Shown here: positions 33,805 to 47,600 of the stretch, in pieces
Numbering within the stretch: position 1 is the stretch's first letter
Layout of the letters: the number at the start of each line of letters is the position of its first letter
Translations under genes and position numbers: made by a program
Origin: Malania oleifera
Taxonomy: Eukaryota > Streptophyta > Magnoliopsida > Santalales > Ximeniaceae
Reading direction: 5' to 3'
DNA length: 64,000 nucleotides
Assembly: GCF_029873635.1 (NCBI RefSeq)
Contig: NC_080418.1
Coordinates: forward strand, 9,691,062-9,755,061
The notes under the pieces: model-generated
Told to the model about the DNA's origin: nothing
The model's database searches: none
Seen by the model: the letters and a program-made list of their open reading frames with translations, nothing else

Positions 33805-34932
33805 TCCATTACAACATATGATGTAGCATATAGCTCACACCACTTCGGTGACCAACCAGAATGAGACTGGTGATATTTCACACCCTCGGATATAGAGCCG
33901 GCCACACTCGGCTTACGGTAATTAGCCGCCCCTAGCCGATTTCACAAAACCTAGAATCATTTTGGACCTCACGTCCCTATACATTTCAGCGTACAGTAAT
34001 TAGCCGCCACATAGCTGTTTTACAAATACCTGGAACAAAGACATACATTCATACATCCCACACTTATTTAGTTTACAGAAAATCATATAAATTACAATTT
34101 CAAGTATACAGTTTATGCAAATATGGATTACGATCACCTCAATAATACAGTTTTAACGTAAACAACAATTTTCCAAACAAAATAGAGATGATACTCAAAA
34201 TCCCCAATTTTCCTGAAAAACTATAACCTGAAAATCCCGTATTTTTACCCAATAGATTTTCCCAAATAAGTAGTCATAACATACATACGATCGTAGCCTA
34301 CAAGCTTACCGATCCTGATTTTGAAAATGGACTGATATAAAAAGAATCCCCTTACCTTAACCTGAATTCCAACTACAAACTTTACGATCCTCAAAAGTAC
34401 GAACCGAGACTCCAAAACCTACAAACCATAGTTCAAAACATACTTACAATCCGTACTACTACACATATACTGAATCAAAAATGAAAACCGAGCCTTACCT
34501 CGATTTTGGCCCGAAACCCGAAATCGCTCCAAACGAGATTCCGATCCGCTAGAAACGTAGAGAATCCTTCACTGATCCTCGCAGTAACTTTGGATTTTTG
34601 AATCCGGTGACAAACGGCGAAGAAATCAAAGAGAGAGAGAGAGAGAGAGAGCTTTTGGGAAAACTTAGCCCCAAAGCAACCCCTAAAGATCTTTTATAAG
34701 CCTTTGACCCGAGGGGCTTCGTTGACAAAAAGGTGTCATCTTCGACAAGGCCTTCAGGGATTTCGTCGATGAGGCAGCGATTTCGTCGACGAACCCTGAT
34801 ATTTAAATTTTCTTGGACCCCTCGGCTTTTTCTCATCGACGAAATCCGGCTTCATCGACGAACCTGCTCTTTTACCAAAATGTCCCTCTCATTACATAAA
34901 TAAACCCCATTATCACGGTTCGGGTTCTTACA
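33805..34932 (-). repeat. Outer piece of the split 3' LTR of the Tekay-like element
   Basis: This matches 40475-41616. It contains a (GA)n tract (34629-34650), a TATAAAAG box (about 34692-34699, minus) and the TCGTCGACGA array (34716-34862). It ends TTCTTACA next to the polypurine tract. Confidence 0.85.
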
Positions 34933-37900
34933 ATCTCTCCTCCTTACAAAAATTTCGTCCTCGAAATTTGCAATCTCTCTTTACAATCGCATTCATACTA
35001 CTACATACATACCTACTCTGAGGTGAAACAGTGACTATCTATACGTAGTCCCTCTACGATACATACACACATACTCTAGAGAATACGGCAGCCATTTATA
35101 TGCAGTCCCGTTACGATACATACATACATGCTCTAGAGAATACGACGGCCATTTATACGCAGCCCCGTTACGATACATACATACATGCTCTAGAGAATAC
35201 GACGGCCATTTATACGCAGCCCCGTTACGATACATACATACATGCTCTAGAGAATACGACGGCCATTTATACGTAGCCCCATTACAATACATACATACAT
35301 GCTCTAGAGAATACGCCAGCCATTTATACGCAGCCCTGTTACAATAAATACATACATGCCCTCACTTATGGCGGAGAAATACCGTGGTCACATACATACA
35401 CGATCTTAGGAGCTCACAATACAACAGGACTCTCCTAGAGACTAACCACTACGTACAATATGATAAGAGAGGTTTACATACATACATACTCATGCCACCT
35501 TGCTATCCAAATACTATTCAAAACAACTGCGGATACTTCCGGCGTATTTCTGTCTCTAGTTCCCAAGAAGATTCCTCAACCTCGTGGTTTCGCCACAATA
35601 CCTTCACTAATGGTATCTTTTTCGTACGAAACTTCTGAACTTTATGGTCCAGAACCTGAACAGGTATCTCCTCATACGCTAAAGTATCCTCAAGTCCCAA
35701 GGACTCGTAATTGATAACATGCGATGGATTCAACACGTATCTCCTCAACATGGATACGTGAAATACACATTGGACCCTTAAGAGTGCTGGGGGTAATGTA
35801 ACTCTATAGGCTACCGAACCTACTCGCTCAAGTACCTTGAATGGTCCGATATACCTCGGGCTCAACTTGCCCTTCCTTCTGGAATAGGCATAGGTTGTAA
35901 CAGCCTTGCCGGTCTCTGATGTTCAGCCTTCACCTGCTGACACGTCAGGAACTGCTTCACAAACCAAGCAATATCTCTCTTCATACCACTCCACCAGAAG
36001 GACTCCCGCAAATCCTGATACATCTTCGTACTACCCAGATGTACCGTATACAGAGAACAATGCGCTTCCTCCAAAATCGTCCTTCTGATCTCATCATTAT
36101 TTGGAACGCATAGCCTGGTCCCAAATCTCAAGACTCCTCTATCAGAGATGTTAAAGTCTGTAGCCAAACCCTGCTACACTTTCTCCACAATCCCAGTTAA
36201 CTCTACATCATTAGCCTGCGCAGCTTTAATACACTCAAACAACGTCGATTGGATTACCAAGCTAGCAATGAAAGCCTGATGATCGCCAAATACCAACTCC
36301 ACACCTAGGCTTTCTAGATCTCGCCTAACATGATGCTGAGCTACAACTGCAATTACCGCCGCATACTCTGACTTCCAACTCAACGCATCTGCTACCACAT
36401 TAGCCTTTCTAGGGTGATTACTGATCGTGCAATCGTAGTCCTTAATCAACTCTAGTCACCACCTCTGTCTCATATTCAACTCCTTCTATGTGAAAAAGTA
36501 CCTGAGGCTTTTGTCGTCAGTGAAAATCTCACACTGAACACCGTACAAGTAGTGTCGCCAGATCTTTAGTGCATATACCACAGTAGTCAACTCTAAGTCA
36601 TGCGTAAGGTAATTCTTCTCATACTCTTTCAGTTGCCGAGAAGCATAAGCTACCACTTTACCCTGTTGCATAAGTACACATCACAAACCCTTCAAGGACG
36701 CGTCGCTATAAATCACAAAATCCCCATCCCCCGAAGGAATGGTCAATACTGGAGCAGTAACCAGCCGGTGCTTCAACTCGAGAAAACACTGCTCGCAATC
36801 ACTAGTCCAGTCAAACTTCACTCCTTTCTTAGTCAACCGTGTCAGAGGTCCAGACAGTTTAGAAAATCCCTCCACAAACCGATGATAGTAACCCACCAGT
36901 CCCAGAAAACTCTGAAGCTCCTACACATTCTTCGGTCTAGCCCAGTCGACCATAGCTTCGATCTTGCTAGGATCAACCGAGATACCGCCCTCAGACACCA
37001 CATGGCCTAGGAACGCGACCTAACTCAACCAGAACTCACACTTCTTCAGCTTAGCATATAGCTTCTTCTCTCGCAGAATCTGTAGCACCAACCTTAAATG
37101 TTCCAGATGCTCTTCCATACTCCTCTAGTATACCAGAATGTTGTCAATGAATACCACTACGAATCAATCTAGGTACTCATGGAAAACCTCGTTCATCAAA
37201 TCCATGAACACTGCCGGAGCATTGGTCAGCCCAAATGGCATAACCAAGAATTCATAATGGTCGTATCTAGTTCGGAAAGCATTCTTCGCTACATCCTCAT
37301 ATCTAACCTTCACCTGATAATACCCTGATCGTAGATCGATCTTTGAAAAGACCTACGTTCACTGAATTTGGTCAAAAAGATCATCTATACGAGGTAAAGG
37401 GTAACGGTTCTTTACCGTCACTTTGTTGATCTCACGGTAATCAATGCACATACGCATCAACCCGTCCTTCTTCTTCACAAATAATAATGGAGCTCCCCAG
37501 GGCGAAACACTAGGTTGAATGAATCCCCTGTCCAATAATTCCTGCAACTGCTCCTTCAACTCCCGAAATTCTGCTGGAGCCATCCGGTATAGAGCTTTAG
37601 AGATCGGTGCCTTACTAGTCAGCAACTCAATCGTAAACTCCACCTCACGATCTGGAGGTAAACCAGGTAAGTCGTTTGGAAACATATCTGGAAACTCGTT
37701 GACCACCCGAATGTCCTCGAATCTCAACTCGTCCCGTGGCGGTTCCTTCACACAAGCTAGGTACCCTTGACAACCATCCAAGAGTAACCTCCTCGCCTGT
37801 AAAGTTGATAGAATCTGTGGCGTAGAATGCACACACGATCCAGCGAACTCAAACTCTTGCTTCCCAGGAGGTCTGAACACTACTACCTTCCTACGACAAC

Positions 37901-39596
37901 CAATCACCACATAGCTGGAGAACAACCAATACATTCCCAGTATGACGTCAAAACCTGACATGTCGTATACTCAAGGTTCGCCGATAACAGTCTCTCCTGA
38001 ATCACCACTGGGTAGTCTCCGAACATTTTACTACACATCATTATACTTCCACTCAGCGTAGCCACAACCAAACATTCCTCCAAAAGTTGGGTTTCAACCC
38101 CACACAATTTCACAAATCTAGCATATATGAATGAATGGGTTACCCCCGAATCAAATAAAACAATAGCTCTATTTGAAAGCAATAACATGGTACTTGTCAC
38201 TGCATTCCCAGCGTGTTCTGCATCTGATGGAGTAAGTAAATATACTCTCGCCGGAGCTGTAGTTCCCTGATAATTCACCCGAGGCACCTGGTCACTTCCA
38301 CTGCTCTGACTCGGTGCAGGCATAATCCTCCTCGGTTCCCGGTAGTTCTTCGCTATGTGGCCCAATTCATCACAGTTGTAGCAAACACCCCAGAATGGCT
38401 GACACTCGCCCTCATGCCATTTACGGCACTTCACACACGGTGCAGGGGATGGATTCCCCTGAAAACTCAACCACTCAGTGTTCTGCCGATAACTAGAGCT
38501 GTAATTCTTCTTCTTCTTCTTCTTCCACTATCTCTGCTGAGAACCACTCTGAGGACCAGAAGATAATGGCCTCTTCCCCTGAACCTGTACTATCTCATCT
38601 CCTCGAAGATCGGTCTCAACTATGGTGGCTTTATCCACCAGGACAGAGGACTCATGGATCTGCAGCATCCCCACCAGATGGCGGATGTCTTTCCTTAGAC
38701 CCCTCGCGAAACCTTCAAGCCTTCTCATGCTCATTCGGAACCAAGTACGGTGCAAATCGAGACAACTCGATAAATCTAGCAGCATACGTCTGCACCGTCA
38801 AAGTACCTTGTGTCAGGCCTGAAAACTTATTGGCCTTTGCATCCCGAGTGGAGACCGGAAAGTATCTCTCAAAAAATACCTCCTTGAAACGACCCCACGT
38901 CATACAAGATGGACCAGCTCTTTACCGCTCCAGCAGGCTCACTGACGTCTACCATCGCCCTGCCTCCCTAGTCAACTAGAAGGTAGCGTACAATACCTTC
39001 TACTTCTCAATGCAGTGGAGGACTTCCAAAATTCTCTCGGTCTGCTTAACCCAATCCTCCGCCACTATCGGATCAGATCCTCCCGTGAATGTCGGAGGGT
39101 GCATGCATGTGAACCTCTCAATGGTACACCCCGCATCAGTAGGAGAGCTCTCGCGTCTCCTAACACTCCACCCAATCTCTCGAATCACCTATCTCGCTAA
39201 ACCACGAGACACAAAAGGAGACTCGTTGCTCGCCGTCTCCTCGGACCCACTCTCCAAGTTATTATCCTTGGGCTCCATACTGAAAATAGAATAGGAATCG
39301 GTTAGAATTCCTATATCGGACACAATTAACATAATCATAGACCAAATCATGTCAACTATTACTCTCACAAGTCTCAGCCTGTCCCGTCACACCGACACGA
39401 AAGTCGTCAATGATCTGCCCTGCCTTTACTAGAATCGTCATTCCAGGAAAAACACAGAATACCACCGACACATCCCAATCTAGCAACAAAATAACCCTTG
39501 ACCAACACTACCCATTTCCTATATCCTATACTCTGGTATGTACACATCAATACTCCTAACCAAGTCTACAAGACCTAACAACCTGGTTAGCTAAGC
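34933..39596 (-). mobile_element. Internal region (gag-pol fossil) of the minus Tekay-like element
   Basis: Reading leftwards: gag (about 38500-39290), zinc knuckle CYNCDELGHIAKNC (about 38350-38390), protease region (about 37950-38200), reverse transcriptase (about 36900-37900, with [20 protein letters not shown]), RNase H (about 36480-36900), integrase with its zinc-binding domain (about 35870-36450), and a chromodomain-like end (35518-35650, PLVKVLWRNHEVEESSWE). The order and the chromodomain-like end place it in the chromoviruses, most likely Tekay/Del. It is a broken fossil with roughly ten interruptions. Confidence 0.85.
35041..35370. repeat. Tandem repeat of about 60 bp beside the polypurine tract
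   Basis: About five units of ATACATACATACATGCTCTAG and AATACGACGGCCATTTATAC occur between the end of the pol region and the polypurine tract. Four similar units lie at the matching place in the relative (49590-49800), so the array is a family trait. Confidence 0.8.
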
Positions 39597-41292
39597 TATC
39601 ACACCCCAAACCCGCAAGTGGGTCCTAGGTGTGAATTTAAGTAACCTAACCTGTCTCTGTATCAATTTAAACACCACATACAAAGAGGGTCCAACCCCGT
39701 GGGGTGAATGAAAACCCTATATACATACGTACAATCCTCCATACTTATCATACCAGAGTCTATACTATACAAGCTAGGATATACATTCCCATAATACAAA
39801 ACATACCCCAAGTGTCTACAAAACTATCCTGATGACCTAGATACCAAAACTCGTACCTAGCCGGTACTAGCAGTAGCTATGACACCCTTGCTTCCAGATG
39901 CTAGGATGCTACTTACCGCTACGTGAAGGCCCTATAAAAATATTGTACGTACATTCAGGGTGACACACCTCTCAGTAAGGAAGAAAACAGTTTATATCAG
40001 TGTGTGGCATACCAGTGTCATTTTACATACTTCATAACACTATACATACGATACAATTTGAAACAATTCGTACAGTTTCATACAAATACATACAGTTCCA
40101 ATATTTTCAGAAAAACCATTCCAGTTCATACGATACCCAACATACATACATACATACATATGGTCAGTGTCGTTACATTAGTTTGCAACTACACTAGGTC
40201 ACCTCGTCTCACAGCGAATACATTGCTATATACGCAACTACGCTTCAACGATCAAGGCCCAATGGTGAATCCATTCCATCATACGCAACTACACAAGGTC
40301 ACCTAGTCTCACAGCGATTACATTGTCATATGCAACTACGAAGATCTACGACTCAGGCCCAATAGTGAATCCATTGCTACATACGCAACTACACAAAGGT
40401 CACCTAATCTCACCATGATTACATTGCCATATACACAACTACGCTGTGACGACCTAGGCCCACTGTGAATCCATTGCAACATACGATGTAGCATATAGCT
40501 CACACCACTTCGGTGACCAACCGGAATTAGACTAGTGATATTTCACACCCTCGGATATAGAGCCAGTCACTCTTGGCATACGGTAATTAGCCACCCCTAG
40601 CTGATTTCACAAAACCTGGAATCATTTTGGAACTCACGTCCCTATACATTTCAGCGTATGGTAATTAGCCGCCACATAACTGTTTTACAAATACTCGGAA
40701 CAAATACATACATTCATACATACCACACTTATTTGGTTTATGGAAAATCATATTAATTACAATTTCAAGTATACAGTTTATGCAAATATGGATTACGGTC
40801 ACCTCAATAATACAGTTTTAATGCAAACAATAGTTTTCCAAACAAAATAGAGATGATACCCGAAATTCCTAATTTTCCTGAAAAACTGCAACCCAAAAAT
40901 CCCGTATTTTTACCCAATAAGTTTCCTCAAATAAGTAGTCATAACATACATATGATCGTAGCCTATAAGTTTACCGATCCTAATTTTGAAAATGGACTAA
41001 TATGAATAGAATCCCCTTACCTTAACCCAAATTCCAACTATGAACTTTACGGTCCTCAAAACTACGAATCGAGACTCCAAAACCTACAAACCATAGTACA
41101 AAACATACTTACAATCCGTACTACTACACATATACTGAATCAGAAATGAAAATCGAGCCTTACCTTGATTTTGGCCCAAAACCCAAAATCGCTCCAAACG
41201 AGATTCTAATCCGCTAGAAACGTAGAGAATCCTTCACTGATCCTCATAGTAACTTTGGATTTGTGAATCCGGTGACAAACAGCGAAGGAATC

Positions 41293-41327
<35 letters not shown>

Positions 41328-41616
41328 TTGGGAAAACTTAGCCCCAAAGATCTTTTATAAGCCTTTGACCCGTGGGGCTTCGTCGACGAAAAGGTATCCT
41401 CGTCGACGAGGTCTTCAGGGATTTCGTCGACGAGGCAGCGATTTCATCGACGAACCCTGATATTTAAATTTTCCTGGACCCCTCGACTTTTTCTTGTCGA
41501 CGAGGCTTTGAATTTCGTCGACGAGAAAAAAAGGCTTCGTCGACGAACCTGCTCTTTTACCAAAATTCCCTCTCTTTACATATATAAACTCCATTATCAT
41601 GGTTCGGGTTCTTACA
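39597..41616 (-). repeat. 5' LTR of the minus Tekay-like element
   Basis: A 2.0-kb LTR, unbroken by insertions. It carries the TCGTCGACGA array (41378-41548), a TATA box (CTTATAAAAG, about 41355-41362, minus) and a (GA)n tract (41296-41324). Its outer end joins the target copy CATGG at 41617. Confidence 0.9.
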
Positions 41617-41934
41617 CATGGAAAGTCGCAAGCATCATAGAGATTCAAGTGTAATTTACCAAAAGAAGATAAAACAAATAAGAACCACGACATATTCTTA
41701 ATTTCTTGTTATGAAATGAAAACACAAGTTGCAGCTACATAGAAAGAGCATAACAGAGAGAGACAGAGAGAGAATGAATGCATGGGCAGAAAAAGAAACG
41801 GGGCATGGATTCCTAATGATAATATGACACCAAAAATCAGATGGGCATTTCCCATTTCCTGAAAAATAAAAAAGGGAAGCTGAGAGAAAAAGCACTACAT
41901 ATCAGAGAAACATTAGGAAACTGATTGCGTGAGT

Positions 41935-42113
41935 TTCTTGAGGACCATTCTCCTTAAATCTCGGATGGTCCTACGAGATTTGGCTGCTTGCCATTCAAAT
42001 CCTGCAGGACCACCCTGCGAGATTATGTAAGCATTAAAATGGAAATTTTTTTTCCAATTAAAGTATTATTTAATATTTTATTAAATAATAAAATTAAAAT
42101 GGGAAAAAACTCC
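41935..42113 (+). repeat. Right terminal inverted repeat of the Pack-MULE
   Basis: This is the reverse complement of the left end (19387-19580) with moderate divergence. It ends in GGGAAAAAACTCC next to the 9-bp target copy ACATATTGC. Confidence 0.65.
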
Positions 42114-42464
42114 ACATATTGCAATACTTCCAAGACTCATATATTCTTTAATGCAAAATTATTTTTGAGCAAGAATCCTAATTCCCCTAAACTTTATTTG
42201 AAAAACTACTTTTTGGGAAAACTCTTAACATATTGAAAAGAGTACCTTGAGCATATTCTTATTTTAATATCTTTGCTTGGAAGGTTTCTTACTCTTGTTA
42301 GTAATAAAATCATTTTTCACACTCGGTCTTAATGAGAAATATTTTTTTGGGTGAAAAATACACATTCTCACATTGAGCTTATTTGCATATCATATGTGAG
42401 TGTATTTGTGCTTATTGTTGTACACATCTGCTTGTAGTAGAAATATTTCCTTGTACACAAAAAT

Positions 42465-42785
42465 TGTAAGAACTCGATCTGTGTTGTACAGGTTAATTAT
42501 TTAAGAGAGGTATAAAAAGGGAATTCTATAGACTTCGTCGACGAGTCCATAATTCGTCGACGAAGGCAAAAGGTTTCTCGTCAACGAAATTCAAAGGTTT
42601 GTCGACGAGGAAAAGCCGAGAGGTCCAAGAAAATTTAAATATCAGGGTTCTTCGATGAAATCGCTGCCTCTTCGATGAAATCTCTGAAGACTTCGTCGAC
42701 AAGGACACCAATTCGTCGACGAAGGCTCTCGGGTCAAAGGTCTTTATAAGGATATTTTGGCTTGCTTCATTGCTAAGTTTTGGAA

Positions 42786-42819
<34 letters not shown>

Positions 42820-44646
42820 GGATTTGAAGCTCTCTCTCTCCCTCCTCGATTGCTTCACTATTTTTCATCGGAATCTTAAAGCCAAAGTTACTGCGAGGAT
42901 CAGTGAAGGATTCTCTACGTTTCTAGCGGATCGGAAGTTCGTTTCGAGCGTTTTCGGGTTTCGGGCTAAAATCGAGGTAAGGCTCGGTTTTCATTTATGA
43001 TTCAGTATATGTGTAGTAGTATGGATTGAAAGCATGTACTGTACTGTGGTTTGTAGGTTTTGAAGTCTTATTTCGTAGTTTTGAGGGTCGTAGAGTTTGT
43101 AGTTGGAATTCGGGTTAAGGTAAGGGGATTCTGTTTATATTAGTTCATTTCGAAATCAGGATCGGTAAGCTTGTAAGCTACAATCGTATGTATGTTTTGA
43201 CTACTTATTTGGGGAAATCTATTAGGTAAAAATGTGGGATTTTTGGGTTACAATTTTTTGGGAAAATTGGGAATTTTGGGCATCATCTCTATTTTGTTTG
43301 GAAATCTGTTGGTTGTGTTAAAACTTTATTATTGAGGTGACCGTAATCCATATTTGCATATATTGTATACTTGAAATTGTAAATGATATGATTTGTCGTA
43401 AACCAAATAAGTGTGGTATGTATGGATGTATGTATTTGTTCCAGGTATTTGTAAAATAGCTATGTGGCGGCTAATTACCGTACGCTGAAATGTATACGGA
43501 TGTGAGTTCCAAAAATGATTCTAGGTTTTGTGAAATCGGTTAGTGGCGGCTCATTACCGTACATCGAAATAGCTATGTGACGGCTAATTACCGTATGCTG
43601 TGCCATGGATCGATTAACTACCGTAGGCAAGAGTGTTCGGCTCTATATCTGAGGGTGTGAAATATCACCAGTCTAATTTCGGTTGGTCACCGAAGTGGTG
43701 TGAGCTATATGCTACATCGTATGAAGCAATGGATTCACTGTGGGCCTAGGTCGTCGCAGCGTAGTTTTGCATATGGCAATGTAATCAAGGTGAGACTAGG
43801 TGACTTTGTGTAGTTGCATATGTAGCAATGGATTCACTATTGGGCTTGAGTCGTAGATCTTCGTAGTTGCATGTGTAGTAATGTAATCGCTATGAGACTA
43901 GGTGACCTTGTGTAGTTGCGTATGAGGCAATGGATTCACCATTGGGCCTTGATCATCGCAGCGTAGTTGCGTATGTAGCAATGTAATCACTGTGCGACAA
44001 GGTGACCTGGTATAGTTGCGAACTAGTGTGACGACACTGACCGTATGTATGTATGTATGTATGTATGTTGGATATCGTATGAACTGGAATGATTTTGTGA
44101 AAATACTGGAACTGTATAAAATTGTACGAATTGTTTCAAACTGTATCGTATGTATAGTGTTATGAAGTATGTCAAATGACACTAGTATGCCACACACTGA
44201 TATAAACTGTTTTCTTCCTTACTGAGAGGTGTCTTACCTCAAATGTACGTACAATATTTTCAGGGCCTTCAGGTAGCGGTAAGTAGCATCCTAGCATGGG
44301 GAAGCAAGGGGTTTCATAGCTACTACTAGTACTTTTTAGGTACGAGTTTTGGTATCCAGGTTGTCGTGATGGTTTTTGTAGACACCTGGAGTATATTTGT
44401 ATTATGGGAATGTATATCCTAGCTTGTGTAGACTCTCGTATGATACTATTATTGTATAAAAGACCGTATTCCACTACGTATTATGGATGAGTAGGGATGA
44501 TTGTGTGTATGTATGTGGGCATCCGTTTACCCTACAGGGTCGGACCCCCTTAATGTATTGTATCGTGTATGTTTAAATTGATACAGAGACATGTTAGGTT
44601 ACTTAAACTCATACCTGGGACCCACCTACGAGTTCGGGGCATGACA
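42465..44646 (+). repeat. 5' LTR of the plus Tekay-like element
   Basis: A 2182-bp LTR. It has a first TATA-like box at 42512-42519 (TATAAAAA), a TCGTCGACGA array at 42534-42725, a second TATA-like box at 42743-42750 (CTTTATAAGG) and a (CT)n tract at 42787-42819. A (TATG)n tract lies at 44042-44068. Confidence 0.9.
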
Positions 44647-47600
44647 GCTTGGTATTAGAGCTAACTAGGTTATTAGGTCTTGTAGACTTGGTTAGGAGTA
44701 TTGATGTGTACATACCAGAGTATAGGATGTAGGAAATGGGTGGTGTTGGTCGAGGGTTGTTCTGTTACTAGATCGGGATTTATCGGCGGTATTCTAAGTT
44801 TTTCCTAGGATGACGATTCCAGTAAAGGCAGGGCAGACCATTGATGGATTTGTGTCGGTGTGACGGGGCAGGCTTTGACCTGTGAGAGTAATAGATGACA
44901 TGATTAGGTCTATGATTGTGTTAACTGTGTACGATGTAGGAATTCTAACTAATTCCTATTATGTTTTCAAAATGAAGCCCAAGGATAATAACTTGAAAAG
45001 TGGCTCCGAGGAGACGGCAAGTGATGAGTCTCCTTCTGTGTCTCGTTGTTTGGCAAGACAGGTGATTCGAGAGATTGGACGGAGTGTTAGGAGATGTGAG
45101 AGTTCTCCTACTGATGCGGGGTGTACCATCGAGAGGTTCACACACATGCACCCTCCTATATTTACGGGAGGACCGGATCCGATTGTGGTAGAGGACTGGG
45201 TCGAAAAGACCGAGAGGATTTTGGAAGTTCTCCACTGCACGAAGAAGCAGAAGGTTTTTTACACCACCTTCCAGCTGACTAAGGAGGCGGGGCGATGGTG
45301 GACGGCAGTGAGCCTGCTGAAGAGGCAGAGGGCTGGTCCATCTAGTATGATGTGGGGCCATTTCAAGGAGGTATTTTTCGAGAGGTACTTTCCTATCTCC
45401 ACTCGGGATGCGAAGGCCGATGAGTTTTCGGGCCCGAAGCAGGAAACTTTGACGATGCAAAGGTATGCTTTCAGATATATCGAGTTGTCTTGATTTGTAC
45501 CATACTTGGTTCCGAATGAGCACGAGAAGTCTCGGAGGTTCAAGAGGGGTCTGAGGAAAGACATCTGCCGTCTTGTAGGGATGCTGCAAATCCAGGAGTT
45601 CTCTGTCCTGGTGGATAAAGCCACCATAGTTGAGACTGACCTTCGGGGAGATGAGATAGTGCAAGTTCAGGGGAAGAGGCTAGTATCTTCTGGTCCTTAG
45701 AGTGGTCCTCAGTAGAGAACGTGGAAGAAGAAGAAGAATTACAACTCTGGTTATCGGCAGAACACCGAGCGGCTGAGTTCTCAGGGGGATCCATCCTTCG
45801 TGCCGTGCACCAAGTGCCATAAATGGCATGATGGTGAGTGTCGGCCATTCTAGGGTGTTTGCTACAACTGTGGCAAGTCGGGCCACATGGCGAAGAGTTG
45901 CCACGAACCGAGGAAGGATATGCTTGCACAGAGCCAAAATTGTGAGAGTAATCAGATGCCTCGAGACCACGGCTCCGGCGAGAGTATATTCACTTACTCC
46001 AGCAGATACGAAACACGCTGAGAATGTGGTGACAGGTACCATGTTATTGCTTTCGAATAGAGCTGTGGTTTTGTTTGATTTGGGGGCATCCCATTTGTTC
46101 ATATCTGCTAGTTTTGTGAAATTGTGTGGGGTTGAAACCAGCGTGATGAATGAGATGTTATCTATAACTACGCCGACTGGGAGTGTAACGATTTGTAATA
46201 AGATGTTAGGAAACTGCCAGTTGTGATTCAGGAGAGACTGCTACCGACGAATCTTGTAGTATACGACATGTCGGGCTTCGACGTCATATTGGGAATGGAT
46301 TGGTTGTTCTCCAGTTATGCGGTTGTTGATTGTCGTAGAAAGGTAGTAGTGTTCAGACCTCCTGGGAAGCAGGAGTTTGAGTTCGTGGGATCATGTGTGC
46401 GTTCGACGCCACAGATTTTATCGGCATTATAGGCGAGGAGGTTACTCTTGGATGGTTGTCAAGGATACCTAACTTTGTGTGAAGGAACCGCCACGGGATG
46501 AGTTGAGACTCGAGGATATTCGGGTGGTCAACGAGTTTTCGGATGTGTTTCTTGATGAATTACCCAGTTTACCTCCGGATCGTGAGGTGGAGTTTGCGAT
46601 AGAATTGCTGTCTGGCAGGGCACCGATCTCTAAAACTTCGTATCGGATGGCTCCAGTAGAACTTCAAGAGTTGAAGGAGCAGTTGCAAGAATTACTAGAC
46701 CAGGGTTTTATTCGACCGAGTGTTTCACCCTGGGGAGCTCCAATATTATTTGTGAAGAAGAAGGACGGGTCGATGCGTATGTGTATTGACTACCGTGAGA
46801 TCAATAAAGTGACGGTGAAGAACCATTACCCTTTGCCTCATATAGATGATCTTTTTTACCAATTGGAGGGGACGCATGTCTTTTCAAAGATCAAACTACG
46901 GTCAGGATATCATCAGGTGAGGTTAGGTCTGAGGATATAGCTAAAACTGCTTTCCGAACCAGATACGACCACTATGAATTCTTGGTTATGCCATTTGGGT
47001 TAACCAATGTGCCAGCAGTGTTCATGGATTTGATGAACCGAGTTTTCCATGAGTACCTAGATCGATTCATAGTGGTATTCATTGACGACATTCTGGTATA
47101 CTTGAGGAGTACGAAAGAGCATGTAGAACATATGAGGATAGTATTACAAATTCTTTGGGAGAAGAAGTTGTATGCTAAGCTGAAGAAGTGTGAGATCTGG
47201 TTGAATCAGGTTGCGTTCTTAGGCCATGTGGTGTCTAGGGGTGGTATCTCCATTGATTCCAGTAAGATTGAGGCTGTGGTTGACTGGGCTAGACCAAAAA
47301 GTGTGTAGGAGGTTCGGAGTTTTCTAGGACTGGTGGGTTACTATCGTCGATTCGTGAAGGGTTTCTCGTTGTCTAGACCTCTGACACGATTAACTAAGAA
47401 AGGGGTGAAGTTTGATTGGACTAGTGATTGCGAGCAGTGCTTCTCGAGTTGAAGCACCGTCTAGTTATTGCTCCAGTGTTGACCATTCCTTCGGGGGATG
47501 GGGACTTTGTGATTTATAGCGACGCGTCTCTGAAAGGTATGGGATGCGTGCTTATGCAACATGGTAAGGTGGTGGCGTACGCTTCTCGGCAACTGAATGA

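Larger units (their letters stand above)
20056..41616 (-). mobile_element. Tekay-like Ty3/gypsy retrotransposon, minus, with nested insertions
   Basis: The element is bounded by a perfect 5-bp target duplication CATGG (20051-20055 and 41617-41621). Its LTRs start TGTAAGAACC and end in a TGACA-like end on the minus strand. The 5' LTR is intact in layout (39597-41616). The 3' LTR is in three pieces (20056-20393, 28959-29524, 33805-34932), split by two later insertions. The internal region (34933-39596) has gag, zinc knuckle, protease, reverse transcriptase, RNase H, integrase and a chromodomain-like end, in chromovirus order. It is broken, with roughly ten interruptions, and is shorter inside than its relative at 42465-52029. 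The LTRs differ at several per cent of sites, so it is clearly older than the insertions it carries. Confidence 0.9.
19387..42113 (+). mobile_element. Pack-MULE-like DNA transposon carrying a DUF247 gene piece
   Basis: The long terminal inverted repeats are about 190 bp. The left one runs from 19387 (AAGTTTT..., inner part CTTACGTAATCTTGCAGGA) and the right one ends at 42113 (inner part ATCTCGCAGG...CTTACATAATC when reversed). The ends are flanked by a 9-bp target duplication, ACATACTGC (19378-19386) and ACATATTGC (42114-42122), which differ at one base. Long TIRs plus a 9-bp duplication are the signature of Mutator-like elements. Without the nested gypsy insertion the element is about 1.16 kb. 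It encodes no transposase and contains a captured fragment of a host DUF247 gene at 19933-20034. Confidence 0.7.

Noticed and set aside
35041-35370. CRISPR-like regular repeats of about 60 bp
   Set aside because: This is plant nuclear DNA, units are contiguous with no unique spacers, and the array belongs to a retrotransposon.
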